Assembly (NCBI GenBank): GCA_052103955.1
Contig: JBQELO010000001.1
Coordinates: forward strand, 248,001 to 312,000
Reading direction: 5' to 3'
DNA: 64,000 bases
DNA from: Paenalcaligenes sp052103955
Lineage (GTDB): Bacteria; Pseudomonadota; Gammaproteobacteria; Burkholderiales; Burkholderiaceae_B
The notes beneath the pieces were generated by a model. That model was not told where the DNA came from and did no database searches. It saw only the letters and a list, made by a program, of their open reading frames with translations. Shown one piece after another: positions 8,094-16,617 of the stretch (the first letter of the stretch is position 1; the number at the start of each line of letters is the position of its first letter). A program made the translations under genes and the position numbers.

Positions 8094-8924
8094 CTAGCGA
8101 AAGTTTGTGTCTCTAGATACCTCGAAATGCGCTAGCAAATCGGCGATCAAGGTATCGGTTGGGGTGAGTGGCAACATGTGACCTCCCCCTTCAATAATTT
8201 GTAATTGTGTTTGTGTCTTTCCGGCCTGATGCAGAGCATCCAAAATGGGCTGCATGGCAGCAACAGGTGTAGAAAGGTCCCGGTTTCCGGTGATAAGTAA
8301 TGTGGCAGGTAGTTGTGCTCCCAAGGCGCCGTACCCAGAAAACTGGGCAAGACTTTGCCAGCTGCTAACCAGCGACCCTACAGGAATCACGCTAAGCTGT
8401 TGCCGTGCATACTGCATAGCGTCAGCGATAGCGGGTGTTACATCTAAGCCGCCAAACCATCGTTGCAAGGTGGTTGCAATAATGCTTTCTCGGCTTTCGT
8501 GCTGCATGGTCTGGGCACGTTCGCTAAACACAGCCAACCCAGTGGGTGGGCTAGCAATCACGCTCAGACTTTGTACGCGGTGTGAGCTACTACTTTTCAG
8601 CTTAGCGGCTGCCAAGGCGGCAATCACACCACCTATGGAATGCCCCACTAGATGCACATTGCTAATGCGGCAGGACTCCACCACATTGACGGCATCGTCC
8701 ACCAACGCGTCTAGATCAAACTGCTGCAACGCTGCTGCGGCGCCATGACCGCGTAAGTCATAGCTTAAGCAGGCATAGCGTGTACCCAATTTGCTAAATA
8801 GCGTGGCAAAAGACTGTGCATCTACCCCAATGGAATGCACCGCAATGATGCATTCATCTGCCGCCATGTTATCCACAGCAAGCAACGCACCGGGGTAATG
8901 AAGGTGGGCTAAAGCGTGACTCAT
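8094..8924 (-). CDS. alpha/beta hydrolase
   Basis: A 276-aa cytoplasmic alpha/beta-hydrolase fold enzyme. The nucleophile elbow G-H-S-I-G places the catalytic Ser at about residue 96; an acid residue follows in G-N-R-D near 225 and the catalytic His in G-G-G-H near 255. The overall pattern, including D-L-R-G-H-G, resembles 3-oxoadipate enol-lactonases and related esterases. Its start overlaps the stop of the CoA-transferase gene by 4 nt, so the two are translationally coupled. A lactone, ester or C-C bond could be the target. Confidence 0.88.
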   Translation of the reverse strand: MSHALAHLHYPGALLAVDNMAADECIIAVHSIGVDAQSFATLFSKLGTRYACLSYDLRGHGAAAALQQFDLDALVDDAVNVVESCRISNVHLVGHSIGGVIAALAAAKLKSSSSHRVQSLSVIASPPTGLAVFSERAQTMQHESRESIIATTLQRWFGGLDVTPAIADAMQYARQQLSVIPVGSLVSSWQSLAQFSGYGALGAQLPATLLITGNRDLSTPVAAMQPILDALHQAGKTQTQLQIIEGGGHMLPLTPTDTLIADLLAHFEVSRDTNFR

Positions 8925-10147
8925 ACTTGGCTACACGTGCTGTTCAACAAGACGCCTTTACTTTGCAAAGACGACACGGTGTCTGCCGGTAGGCTTAACC
9001 AATCGTTTAATACCCGTACATCATCCGCCCCTTTTTTAGGCGGGTAGGTAGAAGCAACGGGCTCGGCTCCCACAAACTTAATGGGGTTACCCACAACCTC
9101 AATACTGCTGTCTTCATTTTGCAGCGCCAAAATCATGCTACGTTCAGCGGCTCGTGCGTGTGATAACGCCTCGGGCACGGAATGAATTAACGCAACAGGT
9201 ACGCTGTTTTCTTCCAGCAAAGGAATCCAGTGTGCAGCAGGCTGCTCGGCAAAAGCACGTTCCAACTGCTCCCACAACGCGTGTTTGTGCTTCAAGCGGC
9301 TGGAACCGTTTTGAAAGCGTTCGTCTTCAATTAGATGGTCTAAGCCCAGTACACGGCACAACCCCTGCCACATTCTGTCGGTGTTTGCGGTAACCACCAA
9401 TTCACGGCCGTCCCCACCACGGAAAGATCTATACGTAGGAATGGAGTCATGCTTAGCGCCTTGCGGTGCAGGCGTCACATCAGCAATTAATGCGTACGCA
9501 CTTTGGTATGACAACATAGCCAACTGGCAATCCAACATCGCCACATCGATAATGCGACCTTTGCCTGTGCGTTCGCGGTCAGCCAATGCCGCATTAATCG
9601 CAATGGTGGCGTACAAACCCGCCACCGTATCACCAGCAGGAATACCCAAGCGCACAGCAGGACGGCCTTCTTCGCCAGTCAGACTCATTACGCCTGACAA
9701 GGCTTGCACAATCATGTCGTAGGCAGGCTTATCGCGATCCGGCCCTGTTTGGCCAAAGCCGCTAATGGATGCCCAGACCAAGCCTGGGCGCTCTTCACAT
9801 AATTGTTGTGGGTCCAACCCTAAACGAGCGGCCACACCGGGGCGGTAGTTTTCTACCACCACATCCGCTTTCAGGATGAGCTGTCTCACTAAGTCCATCC
9901 CTTCCGCCGTTTTCAGATTCACCGCCAAACTGCTTTTGTTGCGGTTAATGCTTAAATAGTAAGCACTGTCCTCGCCCACAAAATGCGGTGGAATACTGCG
10001 ACTTGAGTCACCCTCAGGTGCCTCGATTTTGACCACTTCTGCCCCTAAATCCCCCAACACTTGCGTGCAGAAAGGGCCGGACAAAAACGTGGTTAGGTCA
10101 ATGACCTTATAGCCTGCCAACGGCTGAGCGGTAGCGGTATTACTCAT
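8921..10147 (-). CDS. CaiB/BaiF family CoA-transferase
   Basis: A 408-aa class III CoA-transferase, which moves CoA between carboxylic acids through an aspartyl-CoA intermediate. The N-terminal V-I-D-L-T...G-P-F-C and G-A-E-V-V-K-I-E motifs are typical. The stretch G-I-P-A-G-D-T-V-A-G puts the likely catalytic Asp near residue 173, matching the formyl-CoA transferase site. Length is normal for the family. In this operon it probably activates the imported or oxidised acid so that the thiolase can cleave it. It overlaps the genes on both sides by 4 nt. Confidence 0.93.
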   Translation of the reverse strand: MSNTATAQPLAGYKVIDLTTFLSGPFCTQVLGDLGAEVVKIEAPEGDSSRSIPPHFVGEDSAYYLSINRNKSSLAVNLKTAEGMDLVRQLILKADVVVENYRPGVAARLGLDPQQLCEERPGLVWASISGFGQTGPDRDKPAYDMIVQALSGVMSLTGEEGRPAVRLGIPAGDTVAGLYATIAINAALADRERTGKGRIIDVAMLDCQLAMLSYQSAYALIADVTPAPQGAKHDSIPTYRSFRGGDGRELVVTANTDRMWQGLCRVLGLDHLIEDERFQNGSSRLKHKHALWEQLERAFAEQPAAHWIPLLEENSVPVALIHSVPEALSHARAAERSMILALQNEDSSIEVVGNPIKFVGAEPVASTYPPKKGADDVRVLNDWLSLPADTVSSLQSKGVLLNSTCSQV

Positions 10148-10950
10148 AATTTGGGTTTTTTAAGTCTATAGCCAAACATCTCGGAGAGTTTTTCGGCATG
10201 ATGAATAACGGCTTCGGTAATCGCACTCAAGCCAGCACTGGGTACACGTGTAGTAGGCATGGTGAGACAAATACAGCCCACAATGCCGTGGTTATCAAAA
10301 ACCGGCGCTGCTACACCACGCGCATCGGGTAGTTTTTCGCTCATGCTGTGCGCATAGCCATTACGACGTATGTCGGCTAACTCTGCCAACAACGCCTCTA
10401 ACTGGGGCAAAGGCGCATCTTGAGCAGGCGAAGTTTCAGCTTTGGTGTACAGGCGCTCTATAGTGTCTGCATCCAAATACGCCAAAATAGCTTTACCAGA
10501 CGCCCCCCACACCAGTGGCATAGGGCGGTGCAAATCGATTTGGTATTGCAGTTTGTGTTCGCCTCGGGCGATGGCAGCAAAACTCATGGCCGACTCACTG
10601 GCTGCATACATACCAAACAACACGGTTTCGTTGAATTCAGAAGCAATTTCATCCAACGATTTTTGCGCCAATGCAGGTCTGGATTCAGCGCTCATCACCT
10701 GTGCTGCGACCCGATAAAACTCAGGCCCAATGCTGTACAAACCACTTCCACCACTTGCCACCGAAACGAAGTCTTCTTTGCGTAACAGATTCAGCAGGCG
10801 GTGTGCCGTAGAAGGGGCCAGCCCCATTTCTTCGGACACCTGCTTCACGGTTACAGGACCATTAGATTCGGCCAATACAGCTAACAACTGCAAAGCACGG
10901 CTCACGGTTCCGGTTGAGCTATTGGGGGTAGAAGAGTTTTGTGTGGTCAT
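10144..10950 (-). CDS. IclR family transcriptional regulator
   Basis: A 268-aa regulator with an N-terminal winged helix (about residues 15-75; A-P-S-T-A-H-R-L-L-N-L-L is the recognition helix) and a C-terminal IclR ligand domain. IclR proteins usually bind palindromes near +1 and respond to small acids. The gene lies inside the operon, overlapping its neighbours by 4 nt on both sides, so it is co-expressed with the enzymes and probably controls its own operon through the palindrome at 13395-13411. The ligand is unknown but is probably a pathway intermediate. Confidence 0.93.
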   Translation of the reverse strand: MTTQNSSTPNSSTGTVSRALQLLAVLAESNGPVTVKQVSEEMGLAPSTAHRLLNLLRKEDFVSVASGGSGLYSIGPEFYRVAAQVMSAESRPALAQKSLDEIASEFNETVLFGMYAASESAMSFAAIARGEHKLQYQIDLHRPMPLVWGASGKAILAYLDADTIERLYTKAETSPAQDAPLPQLEALLAELADIRRNGYAHSMSEKLPDARGVAAPVFDNHGIVGCICLTMPTTRVPSAGLSAITEAVIHHAEKLSEMFGYRLKKPKL

Positions 10951-12092
10951 ACCTGGGCTTCAAAAATATGGATTGCACAAGCACCATGATCAAGCGCTGC
11001 AATACCACCACCCGTGACGTGCGTCATGGCGTAGCGTGCATTAGGCACCTGACGTTCTCCGGCTTGGTGTGTAAGTTGCCAGTACATTTCTACGGCTTGG
11101 GCCACACCACTAGCGCCTACTGGGTGACCTTTGGCTAACAACCCACCACTGGGGTTCACCACCACATCACCGCCGTATGTACTACGGCCATCCAGCAAGA
11201 ACTGAGCAGACTGCCCTACTTCACACAAACCTAGTGCTTCGTAATAAACAAGTTCGGCGATTGTAAACGCGTCGTGCAACTCTACTGCATCCAAATCCTG
11301 TGCTGTGATGCCTGCCATTTTGTAGGCATCACGGGCAGACTCAAATGAAATCTCGGGCCTAGTCATGTCACGAAAACCACTGGTGGCTTGACCTGAATGC
11401 AATACCGACGCTGCCACACGCATGGCGGGTTTCTGCAAACGTTTTAAGGCACGCTCAGACACCATGATCAAAGCCGCTGCACCATCGCCCGTAGGACAAC
11501 ACTGCAACAAAGTCAGCGGATCACAAATAGGGCGTGATGCCAAAACCTGCTCTACAGTTAGTGGATCGCGGAACTGGGCATACGGATTGTGTTTACTGTG
11601 GTTACGCGCCTTAATGCTTACCTGCGCCAAGACTTCCGGCCCCAGATTACGGTCATGCAAGTATCGTTTAGCACGCATCCCGTACACCGCTGGCATGACC
11701 AAGCCTTGCTGCACTTCTGGGTCCTCTTGCACCAGTGGCAATGTACCGCCACCAAACTGCGTTAACTTATCTACACCAATCACCAACACGATGTCGTGGC
11801 GACCGGCTTGTATATCTTTCCACGCCAAATGAATGGCAGTAGCACCACCTGAACATGCGTTATCGCAGTTCACGACAGGTACGGTACCAATGCCTATCTC
11901 TTTTACTAAACGCTGACCCGTCAACATGCCACCAAAAGCATGCCCACACACCACGGCATCAATGTCGTCAGCCACTACACCAGCACTAGCCATGGCATTC
12001 AAAATGGCTGGCAACGCCAAACCTGTGTAGCTGGATTCTTTATGACGTGCCATGGGAATCATGGCGGCGCCCACTACATACGCTTCACTCAC
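10947..12092 (-). CDS. thiolase family protein (SCP-x-like acyl-CoA acyltransferase)
   Basis: A 381-aa thiolase of the SCP-x/lipid-transfer type, expected to cleave a beta-ketoacyl-CoA. The acyl-accepting Cys is at about residue 80 in N-A-C-S-G-G, and the C-terminal G-H-P-V-G-A-S-G supplies the His. The second Cys of classical thiolases is absent: the final motif is T-G-G-G, as in SCP-x-type enzymes. The start is a GTG at 12092 with GGAGA before it, one base after the stop of the OB-fold gene. Thiolase-DUF35 pairs often form a complex, as known for steroid side-chain and related acyl-CoA degradation. Confidence 0.92.
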   Translation of the reverse strand: MSEAYVVGAAMIPMARHKESSYTGLALPAILNAMASAGVVADDIDAVVCGHAFGGMLTGQRLVKEIGIGTVPVVNCDNACSGGATAIHLAWKDIQAGRHDIVLVIGVDKLTQFGGGTLPLVQEDPEVQQGLVMPAVYGMRAKRYLHDRNLGPEVLAQVSIKARNHSKHNPYAQFRDPLTVEQVLASRPICDPLTLLQCCPTGDGAAALIMVSERALKRLQKPAMRVAASVLHSGQATSGFRDMTRPEISFESARDAYKMAGITAQDLDAVELHDAFTIAELVYYEALGLCEVGQSAQFLLDGRSTYGGDVVVNPSGGLLAKGHPVGASGVAQAVEMYWQLTHQAGERQVPNARYAMTHVTGGGIAALDHGACAIHIFEAQV

Positions 12093-12093
12093 G

Positions 12094-12531
12094 TTATTTC
12101 TCCGTCGAAGTGGGGGTTACAAACCAGTCCGTACCATCAGTTTCGGTGCGAACAGGCATATCGCAACGCAAGGTACTCACATCCTCACAACGCACATGGG
12201 CCAACACACGCACGCCATTGGGAAAGTCCACATAACCCAAGGTGTACGGTGTGGCACGTGAGGCAGACACGTGGATAGTGGAAAAGCTGTACAACGTACC
12301 TACCGGGCCAAAAAACATTTCCTGCATGTCGCGAGCACCCGTTTCCATGCAGACTTCACGCACTGGAAATGCCTTGCTTCCGCTGGAGCGACTTTCACTC
12401 CCCCGCAACAACACAGCACCCTCTTTGACGATGAACTGGCTAGGCTGATCAGACGCAATATCGAGTATCGGCTGTGCGTTTGCGCCGAAGGCCATTGCCG
12501 TGGGCAGCACAGTGGCTTCATTAGCTTGCAT
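12094..12531 (-). CDS. OB-fold (DUF35) protein lacking the zinc ribbon cysteines
   Basis: A 145-aa DUF35/OB-fold protein, the usual partner of SCP-x-like thiolases. The OB region (G-T-L-Y-S-F-S-T-I-H to the C-terminal M-P-V) is recognisable. The rubredoxin-like zinc ribbon that normally precedes it is degenerate: the first Cys pair is replaced by S-R-S-S-G and only one Cys of the second pair remains (V-C-M-E-T-G). I chose the ATG at 12531, which has AAGGA at a good distance; the ATG pair at 12552 overlaps the preceding stop and has no clear site. The gene ends one base before the thiolase start. Confidence 0.8.
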   Translation of the reverse strand: MQANEATVLPTAMAFGANAQPILDIASDQPSQFIVKEGAVLLRGSESRSSGSKAFPVREVCMETGARDMQEMFFGPVGTLYSFSTIHVSASRATPYTLGYVDFPNGVRVLAHVRCEDVSTLRCDMPVRTETDGTDWFVTPTSTEK

Positions 12532-12551
12532 GATGAATAATCCTTGCATCA

Positions 12552-13382
12552 TTAATTAACTTGATTCCAAAAACGCTCTATCTCTAAGGCGAACGTTTCT
12601 GTAGCCTCAACGGGCGGCGTGTGCCCGGAATGCTCAAATACAATGTGCCTGCTGTTAGGTAGCAATGCGTGCATGTGCTCCATATCGGCAGGTTTTTTGG
12701 CTCTATCCAACGCACCACTGATTAACAAATGTGGGGTGGTGTTAGTCGCCAAAAACGGCTGGTAATCAGGACGGGAAAACACACCGTTTACCGAATCAGC
12801 AATACCTTGGGGTAACTGCGAAAAATGCATGCGCCATGCTTCGCGCTGAATAATGGCAGTGGCTGCCGTGCTTTCTAAAAATGCATCGCCAAACATGGTT
12901 TGCAACAACGCCTGTACATAAGGCGCACCACCATCACGGCGCAACTGTGCTTCTAACTGATCGAAACGCTGCTTTTGCTGTTCAGCTTCGGATGTGCAGC
13001 ACGACAAAACAGCCGAACGTACCTGCTGCGGAGCGCAGTGCATCATTTCTTGTGCGACATAACCGCCCATGGAACTGCCCACCACATGCAATGCGGGTAG
13101 CTGTAATGCCTGTGCTAAAAACACGTAGTCTTCTGCCAGTTGACGCATAGAGGCTGGTTTCTGACCGGCGGTACTTGCCCCTTGATTACGATGATCTGGG
13201 CAAATAATGTGCCATTGGTTTTGCAATGCATGAATAACCGGCAAGAACATATGAGCGTTGAAAAACAAGGAGTGCAACATCAACACCGATGGACGCGACG
13301 CCGTAGGCTGCCCAAACTCTACGTACTGAAGTTTGGCGCCATCGGGAAGCGTAATGTGTTGTGTGCTGGCTTGTTCCATCAT
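12552..13382 (-). CDS. alpha/beta hydrolase (enol-lactonase-like), first gene of operon
   Basis: A 276-aa alpha/beta hydrolase. The nucleophile elbow is G-S-S-M-G with Ser at about residue 104, the acid is in G-A-L-D-R, and the His in H-S-G-H-T. D-H-R-N-Q-G and the elbow sequence resemble 3-oxoadipate enol-lactonases and aromatic meta-cleavage hydrolases. It differs clearly from the hydrolase at 8094-8924. It is the promoter-proximal gene, and the IclR-like palindrome lies 12 nt before its start. Two adjacent ATG codons are possible starts. Confidence 0.88.
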   Translation of the reverse strand: MMEQASTQHITLPDGAKLQYVEFGQPTASRPSVLMLHSLFFNAHMFLPVIHALQNQWHIICPDHRNQGASTAGQKPASMRQLAEDYVFLAQALQLPALHVVGSSMGGYVAQEMMHCAPQQVRSAVLSCCTSEAEQQKQRFDQLEAQLRRDGGAPYVQALLQTMFGDAFLESTAATAIIQREAWRMHFSQLPQGIADSVNGVFSRPDYQPFLATNTTPHLLISGALDRAKKPADMEHMHALLPNSRHIVFEHSGHTPPVEATETFALEIERFWNQVN

Positions 13383-13394
13383 TTTTCACTCGAT

Positions 13395-13411
13395 ATTCCG
13401 TTTAACGGAAT
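13395..13411. promoter_or_regulatory. perfect 17-bp palindrome, probable IclR operator
   Basis: The sequence ATTCCGTT-T-AACGGAAT has perfect 8-bp arms around one central base. Short dyads with TTCCG/CGGAA arms are the usual target of IclR-type regulators. The site lies between the putative -10 hexamer (13420-13425) and the first start codon (13382), overlapping the predicted start of transcription. Repression by the IclR protein encoded in the operon is therefore the simplest reading. Confidence 0.65.
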
Positions 13412-13419
13412 GATGTTCT

Positions 13420-13425
13420 AATATA
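13420..13425 (-). promoter_or_regulatory. putative -10 element of the catabolic operon
   Basis: On the minus strand TATATT lies about 10 nt before the palindrome. The best -35 candidate, TTGGCA, is 20 nt upstream, which is longer than ideal, so the promoter is weak or activator-dependent. Confidence 0.35.
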
Positions 13426-13713
13426 TGGAATAATGATAAAAGCGATGCCAAGGCTGTGCATATCAGTAAGAACCCTAATACGCGCAAAAAAACGACTTAA
13501 CCCCTAGGAACAGGGGGCTATATCACTGCTTCATGGTTACAACTACGCCTACAACACCACATCGAGAGGGTATGCGTGAAGCGTAGACCCGCGACTACAT
13601 GGCTTTGCAGATAAAGCCTGAACGCTGGTAAGAAGAAAATATACGGCGCGCCAACCGCAGCGAGATAGTCTGCCACCACAAGGCAGCAGACCACTGCTCA
13701 CAGCGCTACACCA

Positions 13714-14481
13714 CTAGCAGGTAGTGGCTTGAATCACATAGTCAAAACCATGACGCAGTCCACCTTCTTGCGCCACATAATTCAGGGCTCGTTGACGCAA
13801 TTCGGCAATATGCTCTGTGAACGCTACCGCCAAACCCCTATCGCTAAAACGCTGGGTACGTGTTGCGCACATATCTAACTGACCATTCACGAAGTTAGCG
13901 CCATAACGTATAGAAAATTGCTGTACCTCTACAGGCTTGAAGTTAGCCAGACGCAACTGTCTCAACACCCATTCCAAGGGGTATTCTCGGTAAGGTCGTT
14001 CATTAGCAAGCAACAAGCACGCATCGCGCAGCCGCCCTATTTCAGTAACTAACTTGCCGGCCTCATCGTCGGCCTCGTACGGCACATAGGGGCTAAGACC
14101 AATCACATACAAGGTTCCACGCGTTAACTGACGCAAGCGTGGGAACAACTGGTCTTGCCAGTACGGAGCAAAGCCTTCTATGGCCCCCAGCAAGTAATCT
14201 GCTAACACCGTATCAAACTGCTCGCCAGCCAAAAGGTCTGGATTCATCCAGTTATCGGTCAACAAACGATCCTGTGCTCTGGCATGAAAAAAAGGCGCTC
14301 GCGTAATCTGGCGCGCCATACTTTCTGCACCGGTAATCGCCGTCCAACTGCTGCTGTCTATGGACTGTAGCCAACGCATTGAACCCAGCCCGGTGCCCGC
14401 ATCCAGCACCTTTCCCCACGGGGTTTGCGCTTGCAGCTCGGTCACTTTGCGATACAGCAGACTTATACTGGGGGTGTTCAT
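13714..14481 (-). CDS. class I SAM-dependent methyltransferase-like protein
   Basis: A 255-aa protein with a Rossmann SAM-binding motif V-L-D-A-G-T-G-L-G near residues 25-34 and a later F-D-T-V-L-A-D-Y-L-L-G segment in the position of motif IV. No close functional match is recognised. It starts two bases after the stop of the zinc-receptor gene and so is part of the same Zur-controlled transcript. This suggests a role in zinc acquisition, for example modification of a metallophore or of a surface component, but that is inference from context only. Confidence 0.7.
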   Translation of the reverse strand: MNTPSISLLYRKVTELQAQTPWGKVLDAGTGLGSMRWLQSIDSSSWTAITGAESMARQITRAPFFHARAQDRLLTDNWMNPDLLAGEQFDTVLADYLLGAIEGFAPYWQDQLFPRLRQLTRGTLYVIGLSPYVPYEADDEAGKLVTEIGRLRDACLLLANERPYREYPLEWVLRQLRLANFKPVEVQQFSIRYGANFVNGQLDMCATRTQRFSDRGLAVAFTEHIAELRQRALNYVAQEGGLRHGFDYVIQATTC

Positions 14482-14483
14482 GC

Positions 14484-16568
14484 TTAAAACTCCATCCTGA
14501 CGCCAGCCATCACATTGCGTCCTGCTAACGGCGCTGCCCTAGAAATAAAAGAGGCGTGGTTATAGCCTAATCGGTTAAACAAATTACTGCCTTTTACGTA
14601 GAATTCGTAGGCATTACCTGCCAGTTTTGTACGGTAACTTATCCCTGCACCAAACATGCCATAACCGGCTGTACGGCTTTCATACTCAGCCACCTGATTC
14701 TGACTGAAATGCTGCGTGTAGTTCAAGTAGGCCTGCCAACTATTCCAAGCAAAGTCTGTACGTACACCCACGCGTGCCGCCGGAATACGAGCCAAAGAAC
14801 CACCGTTATGGCGCAAACTACCGCGCACATAATCCCCGTATAACGTGGCTTTCACAATAGGAGTGAACTGGTAAGACGCCTCGGCCTCTACACCAGTAAA
14901 ACGCGCATCACGCTGGCTATATTCGATGAGCCTGAAATCCTCGAATTTGTCTAAGGTGTTGGCATAAATATAGTTTTTGATGTCGCTGTGGAAAAGGTTA
15001 ATCGCAAACTGTGCAGCCCCTTCTGTTTTACGCAAACCTAGATCAATGCTTTGGCTGGTTTCTTTTTTTAGATTTGGGTTACCGCGCTCATACGTTAAGG
15101 TCGCAAAGTGCACCCCTTTGGCATACAGCTCTTGAGCATTAGGCATGCGCTGCGAACGCGATAACGACAACGAAGCAACGTACTGGGGTGCAAGCGACCA
15201 CGACACCCCCGCTGACAGCGAAGTAGCCTGATCACTGTAGCGTTTTAGTGCGCGATTTTCGGGCCTAATGTTCTGCCACTCATAACGTGCCCCCACTTCA
15301 AACCGCAGTGCATCCCACTCGTAACTTTCTACCATAAACAGCCCCGTACTATGGGTTTTGCTGGGAGGAATAAAGTTCTCGCTGCCGCCTACCGACTTAA
15401 AGTTTGAATGCGCTGTTTGTATACCTACTACCCCAGTCAGCCCACCCCATGGTTTGTGCTGCAGTTCAATACGGCCATCGTAGCCACGGTTTGTGAAGCG
15501 CGTGCCGGTTACTCCGTCATCGCGTTCGTCGTGTCGATAATCGGTATAGCCTGCTCGGAACCTAACACTGTCAAAACCGGGCAATGGATCATCTAACTCA
15601 CCACGTACATCAAAGCGGTCACTACGCAATATCGCGTTCGTTTTATGGTCATGTTCATGTTCATGATCGTGGTCGTGTCCGTGATCGTGACCGCCGTGGT
15701 CATGCCCATGATCATGGCCGTGTCCACCACAATGCAAGGATGAGCCGTGCGGGTGGCAATCTTCATATTCGTGAGTATGACCTGGCAAACCGTACTTATC
15801 GTATCGGTACGAATACGCCGCACCTATGTAGCCCCTATCTCCCACAAAGGACACACCCACACTCATGTTGTCGCTTCTAGCATTGGAGTTTTCTACCCTG
15901 CTGTCTTTCCAATGGGGAACGCGGTAATCCTTACCCTCGCTACGATTTGCATTTAGCTGCACCACCACCGAGCCCGTACTACCCGTAAGCGATATGGCCT
16001 CGGCATTACCGCGATCTACGCTGCTGCCTTGCAATTGCACGCGGCCAGAAAAGGCTTTTTCTGGAATCGAGGTGGGTATTTTGTTATCCACAATATTCAC
16101 CACACCACCAATCGCCCCGCCCCCGTATAGCAAGGCAGACGGCCCACGCAGCACTTCAATACGTTCCGCCGAGAAAATGTCGGCGGGAATCGCATGATCA
16201 GGAGACACCGCCGACGCATCCATAAACTCAATCCCATCACTCAGGACTTTGACGCGCGGCGCTGTTTGACCACGAATCACAGGTCGTCCAGCTCCGGCAC
16301 CAAAGGTGTCACTATGAATGCCGGGCGATTGCGCCAACACCTGCCCTAGCGTATCGGCCGCATTCACCGCCAGCAAATCATGCGTTTCAACAACCGTGAT
16401 AGCCGTTGCTCCTTTATTCAGCTCCGTCTGTAAAGGCAACGCCGAAATTCGGATGGCGTGTAATGTGGGCACAGTAGCCTGTTCAGTGTGTTCCTGTGCT
16501 ACGGCAAGCGGCATACTGCCCAGCCCCACCAAGATGCTAAGGCTAAGGGGTTTAAGAGGGAATTTCAT
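14484..16568 (-). CDS. znuD: ZnuD-like TonB-dependent zinc receptor
   Basis: A 694-aa outer-membrane receptor with signal peptide (about residues 1-24), plug domain (about 40-160, with R-I-E-V-L-R-G-P-S-A-L-L-Y-G) and a 22-strand barrel ending in a C-terminal Phe. An extracellular loop at about residues 265-310 is extremely rich in His with Asp and Glu (H-D-H-G-H-D-H repeats), the signature of ZnuD receptors that capture zinc. A perfect Zur-box-like palindrome lies 30 bp upstream of the ATG. The gene is followed by a methyltransferase gene on the same transcript. The DNA of the His loop is a low-complexity tandem of CATGAT/CATGGT-like units. Confidence 0.92.
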   Translation of the reverse strand: MKFPLKPLSLSILVGLGSMPLAVAQEHTEQATVPTLHAIRISALPLQTELNKGATAITVVETHDLLAVNAADTLGQVLAQSPGIHSDTFGAGAGRPVIRGQTAPRVKVLSDGIEFMDASAVSPDHAIPADIFSAERIEVLRGPSALLYGGGAIGGVVNIVDNKIPTSIPEKAFSGRVQLQGSSVDRGNAEAISLTGSTGSVVVQLNANRSEGKDYRVPHWKDSRVENSNARSDNMSVGVSFVGDRGYIGAAYSYRYDKYGLPGHTHEYEDCHPHGSSLHCGGHGHDHGHDHGGHDHGHDHDHEHEHDHKTNAILRSDRFDVRGELDDPLPGFDSVRFRAGYTDYRHDERDDGVTGTRFTNRGYDGRIELQHKPWGGLTGVVGIQTAHSNFKSVGGSENFIPPSKTHSTGLFMVESYEWDALRFEVGARYEWQNIRPENRALKRYSDQATSLSAGVSWSLAPQYVASLSLSRSQRMPNAQELYAKGVHFATLTYERGNPNLKKETSQSIDLGLRKTEGAAQFAINLFHSDIKNYIYANTLDKFEDFRLIEYSQRDARFTGVEAEASYQFTPIVKATLYGDYVRGSLRHNGGSLARIPAARVGVRTDFAWNSWQAYLNYTQHFSQNQVAEYESRTAGYGMFGAGISYRTKLAGNAYEFYVKGSNLFNRLGYNHASFISRAAPLAGRNVMAGVRMEF

Positions 16569-16597
16569 AAGATCGTGTAAAGGTAAGTTTTAGGGAG

Positions 16598-16617
16598 TGT
16601 TATGTTATAACATAACA
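16598..16617. promoter_or_regulatory. Zur box
   Basis: A perfect 20-bp palindrome TGTTATGTTATAACATAACA lies 30 bp upstream of the znuD-like start. It matches the proteobacterial Zur pattern (a dyad of GTTATNNTATAAC type). Zinc-loaded Zur would repress the receptor when zinc is plentiful. AT-rich bases around it probably include the -10 region. Confidence 0.85.

Larger units (their letters stand above)
13383..13713. other. non-coding region upstream of the catabolic operon
   Basis: About 330 bases between two minus-strand genes. The part nearest the operon holds the palindrome and putative -10 element described separately. A small CCCCT/AGGGG hairpin occurs near 13501-13517. The remainder shows no reading frame or RNA gene that I can support. 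No strong terminator for the zinc receptor/methyltransferase genes was seen. Confidence 0.5.

Noticed and set aside
12094..12552. DUF35 start at 12552
   Set aside because: The ATG pair there overlaps the stop of the upstream gene and lacks a ribosome site; the ATG at 12531 has AAGGA at a normal distance.
15640..15765. Tandem short repeats resembling an array
   Set aside because: They are in-frame codons for the His-rich zinc loop of the TonB receptor, with no regular spacers, so this is not a CRISPR or satellite.
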